A DNA stretch of 64,000 nucleotides from Rhodosporidiobolus odoratus (lineage: Eukaryota; Basidiomycota; Microbotryomycetes; Sporidiobolales; Sporidiobolaceae): positions 586,579 to 650,578 of the forward strand of contig JAOANU010000015.1 in the NCBI GenBank assembly GCA_034387635.1, written 5' to 3'. Below the pieces are notes generated by a model. The model saw only the letters and a list, made by a program, of their open reading frames with translations. It was not told the DNA's origin and searched no databases. The position numbers and the translations under genes were made by a program. The first letter of the stretch is position 1, and each line of letters begins with the position of its first letter. Shown here one piece after another: positions 21,624 to 33,082 of this stretch.

Positions 21624-22555
21624 TCAGTGCATCCCGAGCTGGCCCAGAACCTTTTGGATCGGAAGACCACTTGGGATAGCGATGCCGCCGGGGGAAACTT
21701 CGGAAAAGGCTGTGTGAACAGCACGAGCAGTTTCACCATCGCTTGAGTCCGCCAACTTGCCATCGATGTGATCAAAGGGGGCTTGTCGAGCATGTTGCAC
21801 ATAGGACAGCAGCGCATGCTCCCAGTTGACAAATTGAGAAATTGGAGGTCGGTGAAGTTCGGCAAGGGCGAAAAAAACGAATGCCCAATGGCGAAAAGGG
21901 AATAGCCAGGGGAGTGGATTCTCCTCGATTTGCGCTTCAGTCGATCCGTATGCTGTCGCGGAGATTTCGCATGCAAAGTTGGCGAGAGCGTCAAAAGCGG
22001 CCCGCGGCTCAAAGATGCCTGGGTTCCGTGACAGGAGCCAGCTTGCCTGGCGCACCGCATTGAGGCCCAGTGGTAGGTCGCCCTTCGCAAGCCTACCGAA
22101 TGCCATATTCTCAAGGACAGACTGCACAGATCAAAGCGATCAACCCTCGTGCGAGCGTTTAGACAAGTTGGGGATTTGCGCGGCGTACGTGACATGCCTC
22201 TTCCGTCAACCTAGGCAAGGGACGGAACCTGCTTAGCACGTCCTGCAGAGATAGCTTGTACTCCGCGGGGGATGGTGGTATGTAGTGGAGGTGCTCCTTT
22301 GCATCCGCAAGCTCGTCGGCACTGAGTCGGGGAAGAAGGCGCCAGCGAGGCCCATAAACGCGTTTGTGCAAGTACCAAATCTGTTTCGCGAGCCCGTCAG
22401 CGCATCACGGAAGCACGTATGGAAAGGTCCCGGACCAGCTTTTGACACTTCCGAGAGCAAATGGCGATTGCGAAGCCTTCTTGCAAACACCGCTCGCAAC
22501 GCTGGCAAGTTGAGGTACAACATACCCAACATGGCGTGGGGTCCAATAGAGTCAT
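21624..22555 (-). CDS. MYND zinc-finger protein (copy A, intact)
   Basis: Exons 22555-22436, 22380-22189, 22121-21624 sum to 810 nt (269 aa plus stop), in phase. Begins MTLLDPTPCWVCCTSTCQRC, continues ERCLQEGFAIAICSRKCQKL, then across intron 1 IWYLHKRVYGPRW: the C-x2-C, C-x2-C, C-x3-C and final H positions of a MYND finger, although the last Cys of the consensus is Tyr here. The rest (EYKLSLQDVLSRFRPLPRLT, LNAVRQASWLLSRNPGIFEP, PLPWLFPFRHWAFVFFALAE, APFDHIDGKLAD) is a conserved family domain with no SET motif visible. MYND fingers bind proline-rich peptides; function is unknown. It is head-to-head with copy B, 388 bp apart, and the same arrangement recurs at 46.5-48.6 kb. Confidence 0.72.
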
Positions 22556-22943
22556 CGGAGCTTTGTATGCCGCACAGCGTAGCGGAGGAGGCGCGGGTTG
22601 ACGAGCGGGAGGCCAATCGGGTCAAACTGATGAGAATGGGAAGAAGAGGCGGAGAGGGCCAATCCCGGCGTGTGAGGTGGTCGAGCTTCGTATAGAAGTG
22701 AGTACGAGTTGCTATACGCTGTACAGCCTAGTATTGTGAGCAAAGTGAGACGGAGAGCGTGGACAGGGGCCAAGCGGTTTGATCAATTTCACGACGTCCC
22801 TCTTGACCGTGCATTGCTCTCGGATTCAGGCTGATGAGGCTTGCCAGCAGCTCAGTCGTCCTCTGTGCTGTGCTCGCGCCCTACCTACACAAAACTCCCG
22901 CCGCCCTCGCCGGTCCCGATACCTCCGTCTTCCGTGACTAGGC
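22556..22943. promoter_or_regulatory. Bidirectional promoter of MYND pair A/B
   Basis: 388 bp between divergent start codons. No TATA box seen. The counterpart in the second module (47432-47863) has a similar length (432 bp). Confidence 0.5.
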
Positions 22944-23878
22944 ATGTCGACTAATATCGCTCTGGGCCGCTGCTGCATCTGCGGCAAAGAGACTCCGCAG
23001 CGGTGCCCTAAGTGCGCTCAAAACGGTGTGCAGGTCTTGTTCTGCTCAAGGGAGCATCAGAAGTTCGTACGTGTCTCCAACCTAATTTGATTCTCCGGCT
23101 TCCTCCCCTTGTTGCCGTTTTGAGCTGACATCTGCTCCTGGTATGCAGCTCTGGCCGGTGCACAAGCAGTCCTGCGGCAAGAGGGCATCCTTTCCGTTGG
23201 CCAGACATGGATGAGGACGAAGCGTCATTTATTCGCAGATCCACTGTAACAATACGAAACGTCCTGCACACGAGGGTTCTTACAGCATCGAAGATACCTA
23301 TCACGGCGGGCCTGAACACGCTGTCAGGCAATTAGACCTCGATGTCCGTCACCCTTTCTTCCATATTGCAGTCTGAAGCCCTGACCCGCTTCTGCACCAC
23401 TCAGGTTGTCCTCGACTCCCTCCTCCACGACAAGCCTCGCCCTGGTCTCTTCTGGGCCGGACGGCAGATCCGCACGCTTCGTGTGGCTCAGTACTATTAC
23501 CTTCAGCAGTTTAACCCTGCAGCCTACCTGGCCTCAGGCCCAGCGAAGATGGCAATCGATATGGCTTCGCTGTACTCGCAGAACGTCTCGTTGTGTAGCC
23601 GTGAGGCTTGCGACCGCGCTTACCAGCGTGGAGACGTTCCAGAAGCCATTGAAGACGAAATCCTGCAGCACCTTCTCGTTCTCGCCACTGTCCGCGCCGA
23701 GGCAGCATATGGCAGCGCAGAAGCGCATCGATTTGAGGCAGAGACTCAGCAGAATTTGTTGCTTTACATCAATGAAGAGGTCAAGAGGGAGGATCCGGTG
23801 TTGTCGACCTTTTTGCAGCTGGTCGTGCGAGCTGTGTCGCGACGGCCAGGCCACGAATGCCTCGGGGCGGAGCACTGA
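22944..23878 (+). pseudogene. MYND zinc-finger gene (copy B), reading frame interrupted
   Basis: Exon 22944-23066 reads GRCCICGKETPQRCPKCAQN and VLFCSREHQKF; after an intron (donor GTACGT, acceptor at 23148) LWPVHKQSCG completes a canonical MYND finger. Frame then breaks: relative to copy D an extra C in TTTCCG (about 23202) shifts the frame, DEDEASFIRR is read in +1, and a second change before 23310 returns it, so that EHAVRQLDLD is again in the MYND frame. The net shift over 23149-23343 is zero (195 nt), but the original frame meets TGA soon after the first shift. A good intron (23344-23404, GTCCGT donor, CTGACC branch) then leads into a long clean exon 23405-23878 (VLDSLLHDKPRPGLFWAGRQ, RGDVPEAIEDEILQHLLVLA, NLLLYINEEVKREDPVLSTF). 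Either two compensating indels have killed it or the assembly has errors here. Confidence 0.6.
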
Positions 23879-24167
23879 AGAGCGAATAGAGTGACCCGTG
23901 GCATGCATTTCCACGGCTATTTCGCCGCTCGCCTGCCTTCTGGCTCGCTTGGAAGAACGGCTCGAGAATAAGGGAAAGCGGTCCGAGTTTCCTCTACGAG
24001 CCACTCTGCCTTCGAGCGAGTTTTCCTCAGCCCAGCCTCGCTCTTTCCAACGACGGTGTCGACTCCGTCCGCTCTGGCCTAAGAGACTACTACATCGGAG
24101 TTTCGCCTTCCACCCTCCACTGCCTGCTCGTTACCAGACTCCGCAAGACTGAAACACGGTCGGAAGA
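23879..24167. other. Short intergenic region before rhomboid gene
   Basis: No gene seen; contains the promoter of the rhomboid gene. CT-rich just upstream of ATG 24168. Confidence 0.35.
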
Positions 24168-25497
24168 ATGCTACGAACCTCTATACCTCGTCTCGCCCGT
24201 GTACTGCGCAGTCCACGCCTTTCGCCGTCGTCAACGTCCGAAGAACTTGCCCGGCCGGTCCTCCCTCAGCTCGCTTTCGTCGTCGGGTTAGGCGGATCAT
24301 CAATAGGCGCAGCAGCATATATGACCAACCAGGATACCGACGAGCGAAGAAACGGCGTCTTTGGCTCATTGAGGCGATCAACCGGATTGCAGGTGGACAT
24401 GATGCGGTCAAGGGCAGGGGAAGAGTATGAGCGCGCGAAGGGGTTCGTACAGGCGACGGGAGGGAATAGGCTCGCTATTATCCTGGCGGAGAACTGGCTC
24501 GAACTGGGTGAGGCAAAGCGGACCGGCGCCGGACTGATCGCTTCCTTTGCGGCGGTATGGCTCGCCTGGCGCTTGCCAGCGTCGGCTCGCTTCGGACAAT
24601 GGCTGGCCCACAATCCCTTGTCGGGGAAGAATGTTACGCTTCTGACTTCGGTCTTCTCGCACCGGGTGCGCTGCCTCATCCACCCGCTTTTCCCCTTCTT
24701 CCGTTCTTACGCTTGTCTCGCTACTGCAGACTCTGCCACATCTCGCCTTCAACTCGATAGCGCTCTATTCTTTCGGCACTGCGTGCTTCAAATTCTTGGA
24801 CTACTCGGAAATTCTGCCGCGAAGCACGTCTCGCTTCGAGTTTCTTGCTTTCTTCGCAACGGGTCTGTCCTTCTCTTCTCGCATGCCTCCCGAGGCATGC
24901 TAGCCCTGACCACATCGCTTTCGCAGCCGGCCTTGCGTCGTCTTTCGCATCCCACTTGTGGTTCTCTCGGGTCGTCGCCGGCCGGTTACTTCGAGTCCTT
25001 CCGGCAGCTCAGGTGAAAGCCAGCATGCTGCCGTCACTAGGTGCCTCAGGTGCGCATCTTCTTTTCTCCCTCTTCGGCATCAAGCTGAGCTTCATGGTTC
25101 GTCTGCAGGCGCCGTATACGGCTGCGTTGCTATGACTGCCCTTGCTTTCCCGGAGACAAGCGTCTCCTTAATCTTCTTGCCCTTTTTCCCGGTACCCATC
25201 GGTGCGTCGGCTCGCCTTCTACCTGTCCCTTCGCGGAGCTCTCGGAGAGTGTCATCCCGTTCTTCCAACTGAATCCTTACGCCTTTCTATTTTGCCCCAC
25301 CCGTAGGCGCCGCTACCGCTTCCATGGTCGCCCTCGACGCTGTCGGTCTCCTCCGCGGCTGGCGCATGTTTGATCACGCGGCACATCTGGCCGGCGCCGG
25401 GTTTGGCGGGTTGTGGTGGTGGAAAGGTCATGAATGGTTTGAACAGTTACGGCTTAGTATGGGTGCGGGGCAAGCTAGGAAGCGAGTGCAGCAGTAG
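24168..25497 (+). CDS. PCP1: Mitochondrial rhomboid serine protease
   Basis: Five exons (24168-24665, 24730-24862, 24927-25049, 25109-25201, 25307-25497) sum to 1038 nt, 345 aa. The start MLRTSIPRLARVLRSPRLSP is an Arg-rich, acid-free mitochondrial presequence. Rhomboid landmarks follow: TLLTSVFSHRTLPHLAFNSI, YSFGTACFKFLDYSEILPRS, FATAGLASSFASHLW, the catalytic serine in LGASGAVYGCVA (Ser about residue 251, split across intron 3) and the catalytic histidine in DHAAHLAGAGFGGLWW (about residue 309). In yeast Pcp1 (and human PARL) this inner-membrane protease processes Mgm1/OPA1 and cytochrome c peroxidase; the same is expected here. Both residues of the Ser-His dyad are present, so it should be active. 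The gene is convergent with the LRR-like gene, with 142 bp between stops. Confidence 0.85.
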
Positions 25498-25639
25498 TAG
25501 TGGCATGAGGCAAGGTAGACTTACATTCCTCAGCTTTCTTTCGCTCGTGTGCAGCCGTCTGAGCGCCGAGCCCGAACTCGGGAAAGACGGAAAACAGCTT
25601 ATTCCAACAACACCGGATGAGCTAGTACACGGATGGGGT

Positions 25640-28003
25640 CTACTTCTTCGTCCTGAATGCTGTAAGACCGGCTCGACTTGGTAGTGCTGCTGCCGTTCTG
25701 ACGAGGTTTTTCTGCGAGTGTCGAGGTGTCGAGAGAACCGGCCGCTTCTTGCTGAACGGGTTGCTCGAGCTTGATGTAGGAGCAGGAGTCGACCGAGAGG
25801 CAGTGGAGGACGAAGCGGGCGAGGAGGAGAAGGCTGGCGAGGCGGAAGGGCGGGGTTGAGAAGGTCGACTCGGACGGGCAGGTTGAGGAGATTGCGTCGC
25901 TGGAGAGGGCGAGAAGAATCCGTTGCGGCCAGCTCCATCTTCTAGCCGCCGCTTCTTCTTGACCAGGGTTCCGCCCGCGATGACGGCAGGTGCTTGGCTT
26001 CGCTCGGGGATATCGTCGGCGACCGGTGCAAGCTGCTCTGCTGGCTCGTAAGGCGGGCGGTACGGCAGGTGTCGGATGAGGAGCATCTTTGACGGAGCGG
26101 CTGCGACAAATTGCCTCGGCACTCGTGGGGTCGGTCGCGGCCCGAGGTAGAAGTGCCTCATCGCGGAGGCGCCTTCATCCCACTTCCTCATCGCCTCTTC
26201 CGTCTTGCTTTCTTCCTCCCTCTCCCTCTCCTCTTCATCTTCCGTATCTGAAAAAGGATCTCTGTCCTTTCTCAACCCATTCCTGTCCACTTCTCCTCGT
26301 CCACCTCCAGGCTCACTAACCTTCCTCGTCCCGACATCATACAAGCTCGCCCGACCTCCTCCCAGCTTCCCCTCGGTACCGATGAACAGCCCTCCAGCGA
26401 CACCCTCATTCCCATACCTGAACGCAGCGCCTCGATCGCCCTCGGCATGTCCGTCCTCCTCGACTGCTTTGCGTGAGAGGGCCATGGTAGAAGTGACAGC
26501 TCCGAAAGATCGGTGGTGGGTCGCGTGAGTGGATCCGGCGTGAAGCGAGAGGTGCTCGCGGTAGAGATCTTCGGCAGTTCTTTCTGTTTTGACGATAGAG
26601 GAAGGGGCAGAACGGCGGAGCATGGAGGAGAGGTGGACTGCGAGGGGTTTGACCAGCGGAGAGGAGAGAATGGCGGGGCGCGAGTCGGCGGGGGAATGCT
26701 GCAGGATTGCGAGGCGATGAAGGACAGACAGAACGCGGGAGGGAGAATAGTTTGCTGAATCGAAGAGTTGCAGTTCGATGTTGGGATTAGTATGGTTCTT
26801 GCGAGGTATGGCGGGCCGCCAGAAGTCGTTGGTCTCGGAGCGGGTGAGGGTAGCTTCGTTCAGCTTGCCCCGAATGTGCATGGTGCACTTTGTCATTCGC
26901 AAGTCTAGCGGTAAGATATATTTGGTGAGCTCAATGCCGAACTGGAAGAAAAGTGAGAACGCACCGAGACCTCGCAGATTCAGCTTTGCCAGCTTCAGCA
27001 CTCCTTCATCCGTTACTCCCGCCAAACCTCGCAGAGAAAGGAATTGCATTTGGCCGTACATCGGCGGTTCATTCGCCGCTCTCCCGATCCATGCCAATCC
27101 ATCGTCTGTAACCGAAGTCCCATCCAGCTTGAGTATGGCGAGGAAATGCGACAACGGGTCCTTGAGCTTGTAGATGTCCTGATCGCCAAAACCGACTTCG
27201 CCAGTCAGGTCGAGGTAGGCGAGGAAGAATGGCGGGACGAAGTCGAGGTCGGCTGGAGAAGGAGCGCGAGCCAGTTCCTGCGCGTAGATCTCCTGGGCTT
27301 CGGCGTTGACCTCCTTCATCGCCTGAAGCTCGTCCACGTCGCTGACACAGAGGTCTCGATAGGTTCGGCATCGTGGAGGGATGTCGCTTGGGAGCCTTGC
27401 CGCAACGTCAAGCCAAAGCTGAAAGGGGAAAGCGCCGTCCGTTTCCTGCCTGACACCTTCCAGGATTCGCCCGCCATACCGACTGACCGCACCAGGTCTG
27501 AACCTGTCGTACAACCCTGTCTCGCCCCAGGAGGTTGCGAGGACGGCGACGCAGACATCCGTCAACCGGGGGAGGGATGAAGTCAATCCTGTTTCTTCCT
27601 CAAATCCTGCACGAGCCCCCTTGTAAGCGACGTAGGCTTCTTTGTCGAGTTTACTGCGCGTCTTGGTCGAGCCTGATGGGCCTAGGACGAAGTCCTGCGA
27701 GAGAGAATCGGGTCAACAAGGTCAGCGACTCGACGCGTCCAGCAAAATAAGACGACGCACTCGGAAAGCTACGCCGGACAGAGACGAGTAATTGAGCTTG
27801 ACACCACTGCTTCCATGTGTCCTATCAGCCTATTATCTCAGTACAGCGACGAGAGCGTCGGGAACATACCGCGACGAGACCTCATCCCGTTCTCGTTCTC
27901 GCCTTTTCAGGAATCGTTGTCGGTGCTCCTGTTGCTGCTCTTCGGACTGCTCAATTTCTTTGCGAGAAGCGGGGCGCGGTCGATACGGCTGTTCGAAGGT
28001 CAT
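25640..28003 (-). CDS. Leucine-rich-repeat-like protein with disordered C-terminus
   Basis: Exons 28003-27870, 27806-27761, 27694-26965, 26904-25640 sum to 2175 nt (724 aa plus stop), in phase. The N-terminus is highly charged and helical (KEIEQSEEQQQEHRQRFLKR). After GVKLNYSSLSGVAFR and DFVLGPSGSTKTRSKLDKEA, residues about 130-330 carry F-box/AMN1-style repeats: ILKLDGTSVTDDGLAWIG, QFLSLRGLAGVTDEGVLKLA, KLNLRGLDLRMTKC, whose L-x-L-x-G-x-x-VTD-G pattern is typical of cysteine-containing LRRs. The C-terminal half is low-complexity, with an acidic run (DTEDEEEREREEESKTEEAM) and a Lys-rich, Ser/Pro-rich end. No F-box or enzyme motif is seen. It may be a protein-interaction scaffold; that is inference. 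Confidence 0.6.
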
Positions 28004-28956
28004 GGCATGTAGGTAGAGAGCAAACGGCGGGATGGAAGCCAGCGAAGGTAATACCCCGCCGTAGTGCAAAACCCGCCTCTCGTACGCACATCGCGACAGC
28101 TGGGAAGGTCCGCGATCGGGCGCGTGCGAAGCAAGCTGTGCGAAGTAGATGCCTTTCTCTTTTTTCCCTTTCGACGAGAAAAGAAAGACTGGGGATGAGT
28201 TCGCTGCTCCTGGGCAGGGTTTCAATGCTCATATGGCAGTTGTGATGAAACGTTGACCAGCAGACAAGTGCGGGCGTCAGCGGCGCCCGCAAGCGGGGAG
28301 GCGCCTGATGAGAAAGGTCAGGAAAAGGAAGGTCTTCGGAAGAGCCTCGTGACGCCGTACACGCGGTCGGCGCCGGTGGGCAAATTTATCGTGAACAGCG
28401 ATAGACCTGCAATTGACCGCCTCTGGCTACTTCTGACTCTACGCTGCGCAGGTTGGCCATGTAGCTGGATTCTCCGGGAAGACAGCGTCGGATTGTTGAG
28501 GGTGCCGCAGTACGCCAAGCCGACATCTAGCGATGTACTGCGCCTCCAGCACGCTGTCGGACTTGGACCCCTCTACCGTGTTCCTCACTATGCGCTTGTG
28601 TCGAGGATGGGTCGGGTGGCAGGTAGTCGTGTAGGAGGGTGTTGAGAGACGCAGTGACGACGTCGAGCGCAGGAGTGTCTGGGTCATCGAGGTAGGTAGA
28701 GAAGATAAGGCCACAGCACTGGGTATATAGCCCCACTTGTGAGAGCGAGTAGCTTGCTGAAGATAATCTAGATCGAGAAGGCGGAACGAGGTCACTCGCT
28801 CACAACAAACACGCTGTAACCGCTGGTTGGTAGTTGCGCAAGCTACGTGTATTCGAGCAGATCAGGAATACCTGCTGCAAGTCTCGTCGCCCACCGTCGC
28901 GCCCCTCCTTCGACCACCCACCCTCCCACTCGAGTTAGCCAGCAACAACACGCATC
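28004..28956. other. Intergenic between LRR-like gene and CLF1
   Basis: Divergent promoters lie here. Short frames on the minus strand (28527-28736) and plus strand (28253-28645) look partly gene-like, but no start, splice set or domain supports them. Confidence 0.35.
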
Positions 28957-31900
28957 ATGTCCGGCCGTGAAGGATCAGGCCGGGTCAAGAACCGAGCGCC
29001 CGCCGCGGTGCAGGTACGCTGCCCGTCCCCGCTCTGACGTTGAACCGCCTAACTCACCCTCTTCCCACCCGCAGATCACTGCCGAGCAACTCCTCCGCGA
29101 GGCAGCTGACTTCCAGGAGCAGACGGCTCCTAAGCCCAAGCAGCGCATTGAGGATTATGAGGAGCTGCACGAGTACCGAGGGAGGAAGAGGCAGGAGTTT
29201 GAGGAAGTCATCCGGCGGACGAGGAGCAACGTACGTCCTTGCGTCTCTTGATCTACGCGGACGACAGTAGCTCAGACTCCTCAACTGTAGATTACTGCGT
29301 GGACAAAGTATGCCAACTGGGAGGCCAGCCAGAACGAATTTCCTCGGTTTGTCCCTTTCCTATTTCTGTATCCTGTCGCAAAGCTCACGCCGTCCTTTCG
29401 CAGGTCTCGTTCGGTTTTCGAGCGTGCCCTCGATGTCGAGCCCACGAGCATGAAGCTCTGGCTATCCTACACCGAGATGGCAAGTCCATGTCTCCGTCTC
29501 TTCGGCTCGCCTGCGCTAACCTTTTCGTACCTACCTGCAGGAGCTCAAAGCGCGCAACATCTCCCACGCCCGTAACCTCTTCGACCGCGCCGTCACCCTT
29601 CTCCCCCGTATCGACCAAGTCTGGTACAAATACGTCTTCCTCGAAGAACTGCTCGGCAACGTCGCCGGTGCTCGCCAGGTGTTTGAGCGCTGGATGGCGT
29701 GGGAGCCAGATGAGAAGGCGTGGAGTGCTTACATCAAGATGGAAGTCAGGTACAACGAGTTTGATAGGGCGAGCAAGCTCTATGAGAGGATGATCAACTG
29801 TCACCCTGAGCCGAAGCACTTCATCAAGTGGGCCAAATTTGAGGAAGAAAGGGGGAACCTCGGTATGTACCGCTGCATTCTCTTATCTGTCCTTCTTACT
29901 CGAGACTCACCTCGTAATTCTGCAGACCGCTCTCGCGAAATCTACCAGATGGGCTTCGAATTCTTCGGGCAAGACGAAGAAGGAATTGACAAGTCGCAGG
30001 GCCTCTACTCCTCATTCGCCAAGATGGAGACTCGACACAAGGAGTACGAGCGCGCGCGGCTGATCTACAAGGTGCGTCTGAAGTCGTCCCCACTCTTCCC
30101 CGCGTCAACCTCTTCTCATGTCTCTCTTCTTCCTTAGTTCGCCCTCGACCGTCTCCCCCGTTCCCGCTCTACTCAGCTCTACGGCGCCTACTCGGACTTT
30201 GAAAAGCAACACGGCAGTCGCTCTGGCATCGAAGTCACCGTCCTCGGCAAGCGTCGCCTTCAATACGAGGAAGAGCTGACGCACGAATCCCGAAACTACG
30301 ATGTCTGGTTCGATTACGCCAGGTTGGAGGAGGATGCGTACCGAGGGGAGGACGGGGCGGAGGATGCTTTGAAGCGCGTTAGGGAGGTCTACGAAAGGGC
30401 GGTGGCGCAGGTTCCGCCGAGTGAGGAGAAGAGGCATTGGAGGAGGTATATCTTCTTGTGGCTTAACTATGCGCTATTCGAAGAGCTTGACACAAAGGTA
30501 CGAGTTTCACTTTTTTCTTCTCTCCCTCCGTCCCCTTCCTGTGGACGGATGCTGACTTTTCTGGATGCAGGACGCATTACGAGCCCGTGACATCTACCGC
30601 GCCTGCCTCAAGCTTGTTCCGCATAAGAAGTTTACTTTTGCGAAGGTATGGCTGCAATTCGCGGAGTTCGAGCTCAGGCGGCAGGAGCTTGAGGCAGCGA
30701 GGAAGATAATGGGAATGGCGATCGGTATGGCGCCGAAGGAGAAGGTATGTTGCGTCTTCCTTCTATCGAAGTAACGCTGGGCGTACTGACCCGTGTTCTC
30801 TCGTCTAGCTGTTCAAGGAGTATATCGAACTCGAGCTCAAGCTCCGGGAGTTTGACCGGTGCCGGATACTCTACCAAAAATGGCTCGAGGTTCGCAGCTT
30901 GAATATCCCCCTCCCCTTGTAGACGCACTAACGATTGTCCCGCCTGCAGTACGACCCCTCGAATGCCACCGGCTGGATCAAATTCACCGAACTCGAGTCT
31001 CTCCTACAAGACCACGACCGAGTCCGAGCCATCTACGAACTCGCCATCAACCAAATCTCTCTCGACATGCCCGAGCTGATCTGGAAATCCTGGATCGATT
31101 TCGAGTACGAAGAGGAGGAGTACGATCGCGCTCGCGAGTTGTATGAGCGATTGTTGAGGCGGACGAGTCATGTCAAGGTGTGGGTCTCGTTTGCGCAGTT
31201 CGAGTCGAATGTGGGATTGGCGGAGGCGGCGGCGTTGAGTGGGGAGGACGATGAGGAGGACGAGGACGAGGAAGGGAAGGAGAAGCAGCCGATGGAGGTG
31301 GATCAGGAAGCGGTCGAGATGGCAAAGAAGAATGGGTTGGAAAGGGCGAGGAAGGTGTTCGAAAGGGGGTATGCCGACCTCAAGAAGAAGGGACTCAAAG
31401 AGGAGGTGCGTCTCGTTTCCCTCTTCAACCTCTTCGCCCATTTCTCGTCCCTCCCTGTTCTCGTCGCTCGCAGCATTCTCCCTCTTCCGCTCCTCGCCTG
31501 CCTCGTACACATGCTGACTTGTCTTTCTCGTGCAGCGCGTCGTCTTGCTCGAAGCTTGGAAGGCACTCGAGTCGGCCCAGGGCGACTCTACTGGCCTGGC
31601 CAAGGTCGAGGGTATGCTACCTAGGGTGGTCAAGAAGATGCGCAAGGTCGACGGAGACTCGTCCATGATGGAAGAGTGTACGTTCCAGCCTGACCCCTAT
31701 TCCATCATCTTGACTCCCTGCTGACCTCCTCTTCCTTGTCTCCCACGGCGTCGCAGACTACGACTTGATCTTCGCTGATGACGCTCAAGCCACGAATGCT
31801 GCCTCACTCAAGTTCCTCGAGCTCGCCGCTCAATGGAAGAAGAAGCAGGCAGCGGCGGCAGCAGCTGCGCCCGAAGTGCCAGCAGTGCAGGCGGAAGAGC

Positions 31901-31959
31901 CAGAGGGCATGAACGAGGACGAGCAACTGGCGGAGAAGGAAGCAGAAGAGGAGGAGTAG
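28957..31959 (+). CDS. CLF1: Pre-mRNA splicing factor CLF1 (Crooked-neck), HAT-repeat protein
   Basis: Twelve exons (28957-29013, 29075-29230, 29291-29346, 29404-29479, 29541-29862, 29926-30071, 30138-30497, 30571-30744, 30809-30889, 30950-31405, 31536-31677, 31757-31959) sum to 2229 nt, 742 aa. Sequence is almost entirely half-a-TPR (HAT) repeats: [80 protein letters not shown] and so on, closing with [20 protein letters not shown] and an acidic tail. The early [20 protein letters not shown] is diagnostic of Clf1/Syf3/CRNKL1, a scaffold of the Prp19-associated spliceosome complex (NTC), nuclear. Intron 4 (29480-29540) has a GC donor. Length is normal for the fungal family. A diverged copy of its last exons lies about 1.1 kb downstream. 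Confidence 0.93.
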
Positions 31960-33082
31960 GCAATGTGCAAAAGCTACTGCTCAGACCGTGTCTATCGCAG
32001 TGGGGCGTGCGCACTCGAGAGGACCTGTTTGCAGTCACGCTTGCAGCTGCGAAACAAGCTACTCTGGCACACTGCTGTAAGCACCTCACTATCAATGGCT
32101 GTCCACGACACAACGGAAGGTGGGAATGCAGTCAAAGAACACGGCTATCTGCGGCAAGGAAAAAAGGCGACGACCGAGATGAGAAAAGCAAGGTTGTGGA
32201 AAACAAAGGCCGGCAGAGGAGGCTCAAGGACCCATCCCTTCACTGCCACACCGATCAGCACTCGTGTGTCATGTCAACCTCGCCAGAGGACGCAGGCTTG
32301 TTAGAGGCAAATTTGGTGCTTCACCCTTCCTACATCCACGTCGCGCCGGCCATTGAGCTCTGCTCCCGTAACCTTGCGCAGACGTACCGGCCTGCTTGGG
32401 GCCTTTAGCTGTGGGCCATTCTGAGCAGGCAGATACTTTCTACATATGGGTGGCGCAAGCCCGACGGGAATGATGCAAAAACCGGGGTGGATTCTGTCGC
32501 CTCTGCCGCAACAGGGCCCAGTGTTGCACTGAGAATGTCAGCCAGCGCGAGCAAAGTCCATGTCTTCAGGTAGGGTCTGCTGATCTCTGGTTGTAGCCGC
32601 AACCAATAACTGTTGCCTCAAAGCGTGTATTGTGAGGTGGTCAGTGCAGCAGACTCTCTACCCAAATCTTGACATTGTTTGGGAAGTGTCAGTCTTAGCT
32701 GGATACTCACTGGTTTGCTGCAATATCAGGCTTTTGGGCGTCTGGTATAGCGAGTAAGTAAGGCGACAAAGCCCGGTTTGAGAAGGTCAAGCCTGGGTTT
32801 CGAGCGCCTGTGGTGGCCTTATTGTTGAGCAGCCAGGCTGACAGCGCTGTAGTACAGTCTAACAAGGTGAAGGACAATCTTCACCACTGGACTAGTCGTA
32901 CCGCCACCCCGAGCTGGCGAAACCCATCAGCAGTTTGCAATGTGAATACAGCTGTCTTATCCAGCAAGCAGCCTGGGGGCACATCATGGCATGTCGCCTA
33001 AGCTCAGATAGCCACAGGTAGAGCAGAGTGAACTGTCAAGGCCAGGTGAACGAAAGAAAATGCGATACCGAGTCGATTCGAG
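31960..33082. other. Intergenic, start of repeat island
   Basis: No gene supported. A 191-codon frame crossing the CLF1 stop (31833-32408) is an out-of-frame shadow with no domain. Confidence 0.35.

Noticed and set aside
28253..28736. Possible small gene between the LRR-like gene and CLF1
   Set aside because: Fragments on both strands look partly gene-like, but no consistent start, introns and stop could be assembled.
31833..32408. 191-codon frame crossing the CLF1 stop
   Set aside because: Out-of-frame with CLF1 and without any domain.
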